From positions 23,325,049 to 23,389,048 of the forward strand of contig CM042181.1 in the NCBI GenBank assembly GCA_023376005.1: DNA of 64,000 nt, in the 5' to 3' direction. The position numbers were made by a program, and so were the translations under genes. The notes below the pieces were generated by a model. The model worked only from the letters and a program-made list of their open reading frames with translations, ran no database searches and was not told the DNA's origin. This stretch comes from Doryteuthis pealeii (lineage: Eukaryota > Mollusca > Cephalopoda > Myopsida > Loliginidae). Of this stretch, positions 23,894-35,639 are shown one piece after another. Positions within the stretch are counted from its first letter, which is position 1, and every line of letters begins with the position of its first letter.

Positions 23894-23973
23894 ATGGGCT
23901 GCCTATGTCCTAAATTTCGGCAAGCCCTCGATACAGAGAGCAAATCAACCGAAGAAGCACCAAAATTTTCTTG
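23894..23973 (+). CDS. RP2: Protein XRP2 (RP2), exon 1
   Basis: RP2 is the GTPase-activating protein for ARL3 and acts at the ciliary base and plasma membrane in traffic of lipidated ciliary cargo. Exon 1 encodes residues 1-26 and two bases of Trp27. MGCLCPK carries the dual acylation signal: Gly2 for myristate, Cys3 for palmitate, with an additional Cys5. The acidic linker ends in KFSW, matching the conserved SW before the TBCC domain. The start is the first in-frame ATG, with A at -3 and G at +4. The donor is GGTAAGT at 23973-23979. The frame is open upstream to 23756 without an ATG. A TATTATTATAG at 23840-23850 could be an acceptor for a 5' UTR exon. Confidence 0.93.
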
Positions 23974-24108
23974 GTAAGTCGATTTTTTTCATTCATTAAA
24001 TCCTTTTTTTTCTTCTTTTTAGTAAAACAAAACCCTGTAAAACACCTTTTCTAACAAGAAACCATCATGGTTTCTTGTTATGGGTGCACAACCGGGATAT
24101 AATTATGG

Positions 24109-24114
<6 letters not shown>

Positions 24115-24150
<36 letters not shown>
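24115..24150. repeat. (TA)n microsatellite in RP2 intron 1
   Basis: TA run 140 bp into intron 1. From 24151 to 25900 I see AT-rich intron with T and C homopolymers and no recognisable element or exon. Confidence 0.85.
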
Positions 24151-24152
<2 letters not shown>

Positions 24153-25959
24153 CTTGTCGCAGCTTTTTCGTTAGCTGCACACATAAGCAATTGATTATGG
24201 ATTTAGAATTAATGTAAACACTATTTTTACTGACTTAACAAATGCATTTTTTCCAAGACAACAATGTTAGTGAAGGCAAATTTAATCATAATTTGTTTTA
24301 GAGAAATAAATAAGCTAAAAGATGATGGTCGCATTCATAAAATGAGACGTAAATATCTATTTTTGCATTATTTAAATGAATAATAGTAAGTGAAATTGAA
24401 ATACTAATAGATTTTTGTAATAATAAACAGCATGATGAAATTTGTAAGCAAGTCCGTACATGCATGGTTGGACTTCCGTAAAAAAATTATAAATCCCGGT
24501 TTTTGTTGTTTCATTTTTTTACATTATTTAAAAATGTTATATGGATATATTTCAATCGGTGGTTTTAATTGTTTTAAATTCTAGGCAGTATTTAGATTTA
24601 AATTTCTATATGCATCATATGAAATATTTTTTCCCATAAATTAAATAAATGGAGATTTTTTTTCTTCTTCAAATCAATGAATTAAAATAATAAACATGTA
24701 AACAACGTTTTAATTTTCTTTGTTAAATTCGTTATTTTTTTTTTATTTATGTTTCATTTCCTTTGTGTTTATTTTTAATTTATTCAAATAATTTCAAAAA
24801 ATATTTTATCATACAGAATCATATTGTGATCATTTATAATTTACCCCCCGCCAAAAACAAACAACAACAACAACATCCACCCAGAGCGACCCCCCCATTT
24901 TTTTTTTTTTTACGACGGTGGTCACTTTTAGAATAATAATAATAACCAATTTGGTGACAATCACTAATCATGACTTGTAAGTTGGATATACATAAGGTCA
25001 CGTGACCATACTGTCGAAAAACGTTCTGTTGAAAATCTGAACCCTACCCTCTTTTTTTTTTTTTTATAGATTTATTTATTTATTTTTTACTCTCTCTCTC
25101 TAAATTTTTTTTTTATAATTGTTTATTTTCTTAGTATTATGAGAGACAATAAATGCTGTCAAATTTTCTTTTTAAAAAGGTTTTTTTAATATTTTTTATT
25201 TGTTTTAATTTTTATTTTACTTTATTTTTTTTTTTAAGATGAGAACAAAAAATCAGACTAAAATAAATAATTATTGATTTTTTTTTAATAAATTTCCTCT
25301 TCTGACCAATATTATGAGCATACCCAATTCTATAAAATTAATACTGTTGTTAAAAATGTCAAGGAAGTAGTCATGATAATATGAAACAAATATAAATCGA
25401 CTTAAATTGTATTTTTTTGTTGTTGTTTTATAATTGTTAATCTCTTCAGTAAACACTAATTTCGTATTTTATTAACAAGTGCTGTCAATTGTTTTATAAA
25501 AGTACTTGATTGATATAAAATATAAACACACACCTTAGTAGTAACCCTGGTCAGTTTTTGCTTTTAAGTATTTAATAAATAATGCTGTCAAATTTCTCAA
25601 AAAAAAGACATTTTGAAGTTTGAAGTTATGAGAGAAAGAAAATTATACGATTCATGAATGAATGTTTATTTTTCTTCTTCATCACCGACAGTTTTCATTT
25701 TTTTTCCAAACTTTTAAACCAAAAAATTAATAATACAATTAAAAAAAAATATTAAAAACAAAATTAAATGAAAGTATTTTTAAAAATTAATTTCATATTA
25801 GTGGGATGCATTTTAAGAAATATTTGACGGCATTAATTTGCATTGGTATTTTAAAGAATTAAATAAAATGACACGCAAACAAACAAAAACAATTCCCCCC
25901 TTACGATTAGATTCTTTAAATTGTCACTTTTGAGGTTATAATATAACCTCAAAAGTAAT

Positions 25960-26310
25960 GCATTACAAAATTCATTCATTGATAAATCAATACTGAAAAT
26001 TTCATTAAAATCGGATAATTCTCTGATTTTTTGGTATTTTTTTTTCAATTGTGATGGTTACATTTATTTTGTAAACACGGATTTTACGCCATCTTTAGAT
26101 AACGTTTACGGTGATATTTGAGCAAAATTGACTGAAAAAATAGTTTTAAATGTAATAATAAAAATAAATTACATGTGTAATATTATTTTGCTTTTTTATG
26201 CTCATTTTCGACATAGACAAAAATTTGACCTTAAATAATCGATTTAATTAATTTTAATTCGTTTTTAAAATGAAAAGCAGACGAAAAATTGGGTATGCCT
26301 AGGTTATATA
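25960..26310 (-). mobile_element. Family E MITE relative
   Basis: ATTTCATTAAAATCGGATAA and the terminal AAAATTGGGTATGCCTAGG match the 4.8-6.0 kb copies. The left terminus is not clear. From 26310 to 27050 no further feature was found apart from a CATCAT run near 26745-26775. Confidence 0.4.
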
Positions 26311-27054
26311 AATAGGGGTAGTTGGTTTAAGTTCTGCGACCATGCTTGTCTTCATAACACTAAAACTAACACGACCAACCCTTGCATATTTTTTATCTAA
26401 AGAATAATATTCATTATTTTTAGATATTTGATTTTAAAATTAACGTAAAATAAAATAAAAATTGTTGTTGCTTTAAATGTGTATAAGAGAAAATTTTACA
26501 AAGGTCCACAAGAGAAATAAAAAGATCTGACGATGATAATTATGAATTATTAATAGTTGTCAGGTTCTGTCTCCCCCACGTGACTGGTTTGACCATTTCT
26601 GCCAGTGTGTTCTTGACCAGTTCCCCCTGAAAAATAAATAAATGTATATTAAAAAACAAAACAAAATTAATTTAGGAAAAAACAAAAACAAAAAAAGAAC
26701 AACTAATTTAATAAAAAAAAGTAACGATTTATGTCGCCTCGCCACATCATCATCCTCATCATCATTATCATCATGAGTAATCACATGTTTTGGAGAAAAC
26801 CCATAAAACTGTTCTATCGTTTGCAGGTTCGATTTTAAGAAGACAGCTGTATTAAAAAAAATAAATAAATAAACCTAGCGGTTTTTTACTAAAACATTCT
26901 GTGTCGTATATATAAGTTTGTAATTATTGGATTTTATTTTTAAAATAATTTTTTAAATCCGGAGGAAAATAGTGATCAGGAGAAAAAAACAAACTAGTTG
27001 GAATATATTATCTCATATTTTTCTTCTACAATTTATAAAGAATAAATAGTTCAT

Positions 27055-27222
27055 CTATATATATATATATGTGTGTATGCACATATATGCATATGTGTGT
27101 ATGCACATATATGCACGTGTGTGTATATCTCTATATATGTGTGTGTGTGTATATCTCTATATATGTGTATGTGTGCATATCTCTATATATGTGTGTGTGT
27201 GCATATCTATGCATGTGCATGG

Positions 27223-27263
<41 letters not shown>

Positions 27264-27434
27264 CTACAGATATGCACACTCTCACATATATGCAGATATT
27301 CACATGCAAACAGACACATATATATACAGATATGCACACACACACACATATGTACTCTTACACATGTGTGTGTGCATATCTCTGTGTATATGCTTATCTG
27401 TATGTGTGTATGTGCATATCTGTATGTGTGTGTG

Positions 27435-27472
<38 letters not shown>

Positions 27473-27492
27473 CACACACACACACACACACA
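27055..27492. repeat. TA / TG / CA compound microsatellite with inverted symmetry
   Basis: ATATATGTGTGTATGCACAT blocks on the left are mirrored by GCACACACACACACATATGT-type blocks on the right, around TA runs at 27227-27260 and 27440-27468. The many overlapping 'ORFs' here are repeat artefacts. Confidence 0.85.
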
Positions 27493-27654
27493 TCTGGTCT
27501 CAACAGGAAGATATGTAAGTCCTGTCTTAAAATTTGACCGTGTATCGCATTCTGTCAGTGGCAGAAGCAGGTGGTTAAATATGCACAATCTACCAAACAT
27601 CAGTGGAATGTTAACAAATATTCAGTTAGTCTGGGATCTGGATAATGTTAAGAC

Positions 27655-27765
27655 ATTTTGCATTTATTTAGATTTTTGGGACTGTTGTCCTCATCTTTAT
27701 TGTTATATACACAATATTTCAGCTGATGTGCCCTCTGGCCTTCTTCAGGTGTTTCTCGTTTAACT
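27655..27765 (-). repeat. Hammerhead-related repeat, single arm
   Basis: The minus strand reads ACCTGAAGAAGGCCAGAGGG then CAGCTGAAATATTGTG, matching one arm of the fold-backs at 46115-46560 and 52170-52466. ACAC before the CTGAAGA and GTGT after the motif could pair as helix I. Helix II is imperfect. Confidence 0.5.
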
Positions 27766-27782
27766 TGGGAACCTTCTTCAGA

Positions 27783-28056
27783 GATGCTGATAGGTACACA
27801 TCCTGCATCCCTGATGCACAAAAATCTAAAAGGATGCAGTAAAATCATATCCATGCATCCAGTGTTTTTCTTTTTTCTTCCCTCACCATTTCAAACTAAT
27901 TGTAAATATATTTCAATAATTTCTTAGAAATGAATTCTACAGGATTGGTTACATGGTAGGTGTTATATGGCTTTAGTTGGGACCCATGAATTTTCTGGGG
28001 ACTCATTCAAAGCAAATATGTGTGTCCCAGGATGCACTAAATCAAAAAGCTATCAG
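27783..28056 (+). mobile_element. Family C MITE copy
   Basis: Full-length, from CAGAGATGCTGATAGG to CTATCAGCATCACTG, with the inner CCCTCACCATTTCA and GACTCATTCAAAGCAAATAT segments typical of the family. Confidence 0.6.
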
Positions 28057-28280
28057 CATCACTGCTTCATGTCGTAATCGGGAGCCTTTACAGAACTTCA
28101 AATCAAACCATTTATTTAATCCATTGGGGTCGATTGTCCTTAATCTTTTAATCATAACTGGCTACAAATGTTAAACTATGTTAAGTATTCTATGTAATTT
28201 TTTGCCTGTTGTCAGGATTGAACCTGTAGATGATTGTCACTTAGAACTGTATTAATTCGACCCTTATATCCGTTGTATGG

Positions 28281-28550
28281 ATGTGCGTGGTGTAATGGTT
28301 AGAGTCATAGGAAATGGACTCGTCGACCCATGTTCAAATCCTAGACAAGGTTGTTGGCATTTCATAAAACGTTAATACCTTTGGGAAAGGTATGAATCCA
28401 TATATTCTTTCTCCAGCTATGGGTAAGACTGGGCTCTTTAACCTTAGATCGGTAACCAGTCTAGGAGAAGGAAAACTCTGTTAAACTCTGCTTAAGAAAT
28501 TGACCTTGTGTTGCATCCTGCTCGTGCAGAGGGGTTGGTAAATATATATA
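28281..28550 (+). mobile_element. tRNA-derived SINE, family T2
   Basis: GTGGTGTAATGGTTAGAGTC (A box) and TGTTCAAATCCTAG (B box) are followed by GGGAAAGGTATGAATCC, AACCAGTCTAGGAGAAGG and the tail GGTTGGTAAATATATATA. Confidence 0.85.
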
Positions 28551-28644
28551 TCTGTTGTGCCATGGGTCCAATTGTCCAAGATTGAACCTGCAGATGATTG
28601 ACACTTAGAACTGTATTAACTCGAACCTTATACCCTTTGTGCCA

Positions 28645-28938
28645 GGAAGCATGAGGTTAAAGTACTGGTTAACGTCTTGGGAAATGGACTCGTCGCCCCG
28701 TTCAAATCCTGGATGTGGTAATTGCATTTCACTTAGCGCTAATACCCTTGGGAAAGGTATGAATCCTACTCTCCCTCCAGCTATGGATAAATAGCAGGGC
28801 AGACTGGGTTCTTTAACCATGGTTAGGCAACCATTCTAGGAGAAGGAAAACTCTGAATTCAAACCTGATAAACTCCGCTTAAGAAATTGACCTTGTGTCA
28901 CATCCTGCTCATGCGGAGGGGTTGGTAAATATATATAC
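28645..28938 (+). mobile_element. tRNA-derived SINE, family T2, second tandem copy
   Basis: It has the same body and tail as the copy 360 bp upstream, with a damaged A box (GAGGTTAAAGTACTGGTTAA). The 28551-28640 spacer is similar to 28190-28275, so a unit larger than the SINE was duplicated. Confidence 0.75.
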
Positions 28939-29029
28939 CCTTTGTGCCATGTGTTCAATTGTCCAAGACAATTAATATCAGGATAGTATCAAAAAGTATG
29001 ATTTTCCAGAGAAATCTCTCCCAAAGCAA

Positions 29030-29746
29030 ATCTCCTTTAGAAGAGAACATGATAAGACCAAAGTTATGTATCAGCCCCCTCTGACATCATTTGAAAAGAT
29101 ATAAGGATGGAAGGTCAGACTCTAGCTCAGGTAAATACCTTCAGGTACCTGGGCTCCACAGTTGCCATCAACATTAGACTCAATGCAGAGCTTGATCTCC
29201 ACATTTCAAATTCCTTCAAAGCATTTGGTTGGCTGAAGAGGTGAGTCTGGTTCAACAGAGACGTCTCCTTGAAAACTAAATGTGCAGAATACCGTGCATA
29301 GTTCTCTCAACCCTCCTGTATGATGCGGAAGCCTGGGATATACAAAGCAGATGCCCATAGACTACATGTCTACTACATGTGTCACTTGCGCAGTATATTA
29401 AATGTCAATTGGTGGCAATGTTTCAAACAGGACCATCCTGAAGAGAACTGGACTCCCTGGCATGCACAAAATACTTGTCCAACGCAACCTGAGAAGGGCT
29501 GGCCACTTAAACAGACTTGGGGATGACAGACTGCCAAAACAGATTCTGTACTCTCAACTGAGAGAGGGATCCCGTAGAATCAGTAGACCAAAGCTCAGAT
29601 ACAAAGACAACATCAAGAGAAATCTGAAGGACTTTAACATCCCCATAGGCAGTTAGCAAGACGCAACCAGAGACCAAATAAATTGGAGGAAAATGATTTG
29701 TGTGGTGTGATCATCGCATACGATGGACAGCAAGTAATAATAATAA
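29030..29746 (+). pseudogene. Non-LTR retrotransposon RT C-terminal region with TAA tail
   Basis: Several frames together give FRYLGSTVAINIRLNAELDL, then IYKADAHRLHVYYM, HLRSILNVNWW, RTILKRTGLPGMHKILVQRN, LRRAGHLNRLGDDRLPKQIL and YSQLREGSRRISRPKLRYKD. This is the usual order at the end of a non-LTR ORF2. A short TAATAATAATAAT tail closes it near 29735-29746. Stops and frameshifts kill it. Confidence 0.8.
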
Positions 29747-29914
29747 TGTCTTTCAAACTCTCTTTCATAGGCCAAAGAGAGGCAAACATTATTCCAGTGA
29801 TGAGGAAGTGAAATCTGTAGTGAAGAAGTGGCTTAAAGAACATTCAACATAATTTTACGGGGTAGAGATACATACTCTTATTTGAAGGTAAAACATTGCT
29901 TTTGGGAGAAACGG

Positions 29915-30515
29915 TGACTATATGGAAAAGTAGGGATGTGATCCATTGAGGACCAACTTCATTTTGATGTATGATACATGTTCCTGTGTTGGTAATTATA
30001 CCTGTCCTAAACAAAATGGCATTACTTTTTAACTCCCCTATGTGGAGAAGTAGGGATGTGATCCACAGAAGACCAGCTTCATTTTGATGTATGATACATC
30101 TTCCTGTGTTGGTAATTATACCTGTCCTAAACAAAATGGCATTACTTTTTAACTCCCCTATGTGGAGAAGTAGGGATGTGATCCACAGGACCAGCTTCAT
30201 TTTGATGTATGATACATCTTCCTGTGTTGGTAATTACACCTGTCCTAAACAAAATGGCATTACTTTTTAATTCACCTATGTGGAGAAGTAGGGATGTGAT
30301 CCACAGAGGACCAGCTTCATTTTGATGTATGATACATGTTCCTGTGTTGGTAATTACACCTGTCCTAAACAAAATGGCATTACTTTTTGATTCACCTATG
30401 TGGAGAAGTAGGGATGTGATCCACAGGACCAGCTTCATTTTGATGTATGATACATCTTCCTGTGTTGGTAATTACACCTGTCCTAAATAAAATGGCATTA
30501 CTTTTTGACTCACCC
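29915..30515. repeat. Minisatellite, unit about 119 bp, five copies
   Basis: The unit includes GTAGGGATGTGATCCACAG, CTTCATTTTGATGTATGATA and CTGTCCTAAACAAAATGGCA. Three-base length variants (with or without GAG) alternate. The minus-strand open frame is a periodic artefact. Confidence 0.9.
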
Positions 30516-30887
30516 TCTTGTATGTTTATATCTATCAAGTGTGTGTGTTATAATGTTTATCAGCCTAGAAACCGGGATTTACAAACAGTTTGAATTTCTT
30601 CTGCTGAAGTTGCTTGTGTTCATTTAACACTAATGCTCTTTCAATAAGGCATGAACTGACCTTTCCCTGCATTCTATGCTACTTTGAGACATGTCAAAAA
30701 TGTCTTGCTGCGGATTTGTTATGATACCTGAGAATACAAAGTCTGGGTGAGTGATCATTTGAGCTAAACGTTTTTTAATTAACCTGTTAACAGGTAACCA
30801 ATAGTAACAGCAAAATGTGTTATGTAATCAACGTGAGTCAGTTATACATTAGAAGTAAAATATGGAAATTAATCTGACAATATATAG

Positions 30888-31205
30888 AAATTGGAAAAAC
30901 AAAGTGTTCCAAAAAAGATTAATTTATTATGATGTTTATGTCGATGCTTAAACGTTTCAGTTTATGTAAAACCTTCTTCAGGACAATATAATAAAAAAAA
31001 AAAAAAAAGAAGATTTTTTGTTATATAAACGGTGATGGATATTTTTAAAATGATTTTTTTTTTACAAACATCCATTACCATTTATACAATAAAAAAATTT
31101 TTTTTTTTTTTATTATATTGTCCTGAAGAAGGTTTTACATAAACCGAAACGTTTAAGCATCTACATAAACATGATAGATTAATCTTTTTTGGAACACTTT
31201 TTTTC
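30888..31205. mobile_element. Fold-back element with hammerhead-like cores in both arms
   Basis: The arms at about 30895-31015 and 31085-31205 are inverted copies (AAAGTGTTCCAAAAAAGATT, CGTTTCAGTTTATGTAAAAC). Each arm reads outward CTGAAGA, A, GGTTT-hairpin-AAACC, GAAACGTT (plus strand at 31123-31152, minus strand in the left arm). There is one extra A between the core and helix II, and no clear helix I, so activity is doubtful. Confidence 0.55.
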
Positions 31206-31256
31206 CTTAAAAATACATTTGTAATTAAAAGAAAATTATCGATTTAAATTAGAATT

Positions 31257-31860
31257 ACAGTAGTATCTTGGTTTACAAATTTAATTTGTTCTGCTCATAA
31301 TTCAATTTCCTCATATATGAAATCAATTTTCCCCATTGAAATAAACTAAAAAGCCATTAATCTGTTCCAGCCCTCAAAAACACCCTAATTTTTGTTATGT
31401 TTTTTAAAATAAGAAAAATAGCACTGTATTGTATTAAAAAAATACAATAAAAAAGAATGTAATGAATTATGTGCTGTATATGTTTTTATTTTTATGAATA
31501 ATATTTTTCTTTGGTATAATGAATTTGGAAATTTAAATGTTTTTAGTGATTAGTTGTTGGTTGGTTGGGTTTTATGGCATGTCAACCCTTGTTGGGTCAT
31601 TTTATGCTGAAGACATTTGTTTTATTAATTCTTGATGGATACAGAATTTTTAATTTTTTTTATTTAACCCATAGATGGGACCCTAACAAGTACTACCACT
31701 CCAGCTCAGAGTGGACCTGGGAGTAATGGTGATGAAGAGGTACTCCACATTCCCCAGAGCTCCAGAACTGGAACTTCACTATTTTAGTGAATGTATTAAC
31801 ATAAGCGTATCTGAAGCCTGCTCATACCTCAAATTTTAGCTCATAGCAAAAAAATCGACT
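31257..31860 (+). mobile_element. Tigger-like MITE interrupted by a family A insertion
   Basis: It starts with CAGTAGTATCTTGGTTTAC and contains the CCCCATTGAAATAAACT segment. It continues, after about 230 bp of foreign sequence (31549-31783), with AGTGAATGTATTAACATAAG and CCTCAAATTTTAGCTCA. The inserted part carries GGGACCCTAACAAGTACTAC of family A. Confidence 0.5.
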
Positions 31861-31874
31861 GACTCTCTTTTCCC

Positions 31875-32040
31875 CAAACCTGTATGTCTTGGGTATGACG
31901 CTAAACTGCATCTAGGGGTGAGGCTCCATTTCCGGAGCACTGGGGAGTGTGGAGTACACCATTGCCATTGCTTCCAGGTTCACTCTGACCTGGAATTGTA
32001 GTATCTGTTTGGGTCCCATCTATGGGTCAAATAGATCCGG
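31875..32040 (+). mobile_element. Family A retroposon fragment
   Basis: It has the opposite orientation to the insertion at 31.55 kb. It reads GGAGTGTGGAGTACACCATT and CTATGGGTCAAATAG. Confidence 0.5.
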
Positions 32041-32126
32041 TTACAACTTAATATAAATTTATTTCTACCAGTTTATTGATACACATGAAGTTAATGAAAT
32101 TCTAACATAAAACAATTTCTACCAAT

Positions 32127-32722
32127 TCAGTGATGCTGATAGCTTTCTGATATAGTGCATCCTGGGATGCACATATTTGCTTTGAATGAGTCCCTGGGAA
32201 AATTTATTGCTGGCTCCCTGGGAAAATTATCGCTCCCAAATAAAGTTTCTTAATAGATTGTAGGGTTTTTATTTATGATCTAGGGAAACAACTAAAGCTG
32301 TCTAACTCCTACCTTATAACCTATCCTGTGTACAACTTAATATAATGTGTAATTCGTTTCTAAGAAACTATTGAAATGTATTTACAGTTAGCTTGAAATG
32401 GTGAGGGAAGAAAAAGAAAAACACTGGGACGCATGGATATGATTTTACTGGGTCCTTTTAGATTTTTCTTTTTTCTTCCCTCACCATTTCAAGCTAACTG
32501 TAAATACATTTCAATAGTTTCTTTGAAATTAATTACACAGGATAGGTTACCAGGTAGGAGTTAGACAGCTTTAGTTGAAACCCATATAATGTATTTATAG
32601 TTAGTTTGAAATGGTGAGGGAAGAAAAAAGAAAAACACTGGGACGCATGGATATGATTTTACTGGGTCCTTTTAGATTTTTGTATGTTGGGGCGCAGGAT
32701 GTGTACCTATCAGTATCTCTGC
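32127..32722. mobile_element. Composite of inverted family C MITE copies
   Basis: A minus copy (32127-32463) starts with CAGTGATGCTGATAGCTTTC. It switches abruptly into a plus-oriented segment (32464-32587, CCCTCACCATTTCAAGCTAA), then back to a minus segment ending in ACCTATCAGTATCTCTG. The GGGAAGAAAAAGAAAAACAC motif therefore appears twice, with a mirror image between. Confidence 0.6.
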
Positions 32723-32807
32723 CAATACATTGATAACCATTGACTTGATGAAAATTATTTCAAAAATATTTAGCAACAAACTATTCATTTACAAATCATA
32801 AAGATGA

Positions 32808-33093
32808 ATGCGTGTGGTGTAATGGGTAGAGTCTTGGAAATGGACTCGTCAACACGAGTTCAAATCCTGGACGAGGATGTTTGCATTTCACTTAGTGCAA
32901 ATACCCTTGGGAAAGGTATGCATCCAACTACTCTCCCTCCAGCTATGGGTAAATAGTAGGGCAAACTGGGTTCTTTAACCGTGACTAGGTAACCAGTCTA
33001 GGAAAAGGAAAACTCTTAATTTGAACCTGTTAAACTCCGCTTAACAAATTGACCTTGTGTCACATCCTCCTTGTGTGGAGGAGCTGTTAAATA
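32808..33093 (+). mobile_element. tRNA-derived SINE, family T2
   Basis: GTGGTGTAATGGGTAGAGTC and GAGTTCAAATCCTGGACGAG are intact Pol III boxes. The tail is GCTGTTAAATATAG. Confidence 0.85.
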
Positions 33094-33097
33094 TAGA

Positions 33098-33302
33098 AGG
33101 TGTGTCATAAAAGTATCGAGATTTAATCTGTATTTACCAAGATAGAAATGAACAATAAATGGAACGATAATTTTTTTCAGAATACAAGGTGTGTCATAAA
33201 AGTGCCGAGTTTTAAGCTGTATCTACCAAGATAGAAATGAAGAATGAATATAAAGTGTGTCTTTTCATGAAAAAGTCTTTCCTCAATGATTTTTTCGACA
33301 CA

Positions 33303-33305
<3 letters not shown>
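33098..33305. mobile_element. Mariner-type MITE with duplicated left end
   Basis: AGGTGTGTCATAAAAGT occurs at 33098 and again at 33187. The right end ...TTTTTCGACACACCT is its inverted partner. The first 89 bp are a tandem duplication (ACCAAGATAGAAATGAA in both). A TA run at 33305-33343 follows. Confidence 0.6.
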
Positions 33306-33340
<35 letters not shown>

Positions 33341-33544
33341 TATAAAAGGTGGTATTTAGTATTGGGTGGCCCACAAGGATTGACATGCCATTTAATAAAA
33401 TAACCAACCAAACCCAAAAACTCGTAGTTATTTACTAAGATTTGATAAATTCGACTCGTAGATCTTACTGACTGCAACTCACTTGATTAGTGACAAAATT
33501 TTAAAAAAAAAAATTTTTTTTACCAGTTTTTAACATCAACCTTT

Positions 33545-33836
33545 TTTTAACATTAACTTTTTTTATTCTTTTATTTTTTAGATTTAAAAAAAATTATCTG
33601 AAATGTTTTTATCTCAAATGAATTTCTGCAGAACTAAAAATATTTCGTTACTTAATTTGGTTATTCGGTTGCAATGACAACTATTTCTTTTCATAGCATT
33701 TCTCAGTTATATCCCAAAATTATATCCTGAATTCACTACAATTTTACCATTGGCCATATTTCATTCTAGTAATTGTCCAGAGTACCTGACTGAGGAAATG
33801 ATTGCAGTAATATATTAAAAATATTCTATGGAAATT
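33545..33836 (+). mobile_element. Family H (Helitron-related) fragment, empty-site copy
   Basis: AATTTCTGCAGAACTAAAAA followed by TATTTCGTTACTTAATTTGG gives the uninterrupted version of the site filled by a solo LTR at 35.7 kb. The element continues with TTTTACCATTGGCCATATTT, also present at 39055-39075. Confidence 0.5.
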
Positions 33837-34110
33837 GTTGTGAGGTTTTAAGGGGTCAAATAAGAACAAAACAACGGGTAACAAAAGTAGAAAAATGTAT
33901 TAACAGAAAGTAGACAATACAATAGAGAGATGTGGAAATTACGTCCGACGAACAGAGTTATTGGCACTCGCATTGGCTTGCTCCTAAGCCACAATTATCC
34001 CTGTTTATTTATAGTAATCTGTTGGCGCATTCCATTGGTCTTATAGGGTGTGTCACCTATAACAGAAATCTAATAGTTACATACGGTTACATAACATCCA
34101 GATAAAAACT
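33837..34110. repeat. Unclassified insertion in family H sequence
   Basis: Compared with 39140-39185, the family H sequence is interrupted after GGAAAT and resumes at CATCCAGATAAAAA. The inserted piece runs from TGTTGTGAGG to GTTACATAACA, which are LTR-like TG/CA ends. I could not find a target duplication. Confidence 0.3.
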
Positions 34111-34138
34111 TCACCATTTTAGTGAACTTATTAAGATA

Positions 34139-34590
34139 AGTGTGACGGAGAACGATAAAGGAAAAAGAGCAAGACATTATCTTGCCTGCCGGGATCGAAC
34201 TCACGTCCTCCCGCATGCAAAAACAAATGCGATTTGGGCACTGGACGGACGCGAGGTTCGACTGATGTGCCCGGATGTTTGGGTAAATGTGTCCATAAAT
34301 AACAAGTAAGTCGAGTGCTGGGCAGCAGCAGAAGCAGTCGACGACGAAGCGCTTTGCGAACGACCCAGTAAAGAAATGGATTTTAGTCCAACAGAAACAA
34401 AACTAAATAGGAATTGCGATTTTGAACTGTTAAAGATTTTTGACTACAACGAGGATTTTCCAGCTGCTTGACGAAGACGAAGAATGTGTTGACCAAAAGA
34501 AAGTCTGGCTTGTGAGAAAACGGAGAACTCGCTTGTTTTTGGTCCCCCTCAGCAGGAACTTCTTGATTCGAATATCTATTTCCCCCCATC
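34139..34590 (+). mobile_element. Family B repeat inserted in a Tigger-like MITE
   Basis: The left flank TTTTAGTGAACTTATTAAGA and the right flank CTCGTACCTCAAATTTTATC are two parts of the MITE consensus seen at 2600-2680. The inserted 450 bp is the inverse of 3850-4285. On its minus strand GAGTTCGATCCCGGCAGG is a good B box. Confidence 0.5.
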
Positions 34591-34653
34591 TTGCTCGTAC
34601 CTCAAATTTTATCTCTCAATACAAAAATCAACCAAGTGACAGCTTGTAATTTT

Positions 34654-34806
34654 GCTTGGTTTCTATGATCCTCTAAGGTTTCATAAATAACCTGCCATTT
34701 TGCAGTAGTCTTTGCAGTAATTCAGGTTCATATTAAGTTACGACTGCTTGCTGCCTTGTCTTACCAATTCGATGGTAATTGGAACTAATATGATTATTCT
34801 ACATCT
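34654..34806 (-). repeat. Family F repeat, inverted partial copy
   Basis: The minus strand starts with AGAATAATCATATTAGTTCC and matches 61140-61275. Confidence 0.5.
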
Positions 34807-34845
34807 CCCCTTCCTCCCCCCTCTCGCATTTCGAGATAACCCCCC

Positions 34846-34898
34846 CAAAAAAAAAACAAAAAAACAAAAAAAAACAAAAAAAAAAAAAAAAAAAAACA
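34846..34898. repeat. A-rich homopolymer tract
   Basis: A long interrupted A run. A matching T run lies at 35149-35173. Confidence 0.9.
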
Positions 34899-35224
34899 AT
34901 TTCATTTAACTAAAAATGCCGTAACAAGACGACAACTGCTTCAGTTCCAGTGTTCTTCTTAAAATCGAAATTTTATCTCGAAATATCAAGAATAAATTAC
35001 AGGTTAACACACACATCATTGTTACCGTATTATTATTTTTTCTTTACACCTGCATTGTGATAGCCTTCTAAATCAACCTCCTAACCAATATATACACAAT
35101 GCTTCAAGCAAATTATAAAACTCTCTTATATATATATAATAATATAATTTTTTTTTTTTTTTTTTTTTTTTTTCAGTTTTAGTGAAAAGAAAATTATTTT
35201 TTGGGTAAAAAAAATCAACTGTAT

Positions 35225-35525
35225 AGAATAATCTTGCTGGATTCCAATTGCCGTCGAGTTGGTGGGACATGACAACAGGTAGCTGTGGCTCAGTGCAGAT
35301 CTGGCCTTGTTGCGTTTCCACTGCAGAGTGCCAGGGTATTTATAAATCCTCAGGGCATCATAGAAACCAAGCAGCTGGTTGGGACTCTGCGAGTGGAGTC
35401 ACCCAAATACATGAATGGACTATTCTGGATTTCCATAAATACCAGCTTCTTGGGCACTTGTTCAGTTGTGCTTAGCCAGTTGCTGTTGTCCAAACCAACA
35501 GTATACTGACTGACCTGAATACTTT
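35225..35525 (+). repeat. Family F repeat copy
   Basis: AGAATAATCTTGCTGG, TCACCCAAATACATGAATGG and CAGTTGTGCTTAGCCAG match 61137-61437. The overlapping 75-codon frames are not conserved between copies. Confidence 0.55.
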
Positions 35526-35639
35526 GTATTTTGTCCTGATTGATATCCTCCCCCTAAAAAAGGGGTCCTTAACCCTTTTTTTAGGGGTGGTACATTTGGC
35601 AACAAATTTCATGGCTAAAATTATCTTTTTATAAAATGA

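Noticed and set aside
27069..27763. Several overlapping frames of 120-163 codons on both strands
   Set aside because: All are products of TA/TG/CA repeats.
29844..30438. Periodic 98- and 118-codon minus-strand frames
   Set aside because: They repeat the same 40 residues because the underlying 119 bp minisatellite unit lacks stops in that frame.
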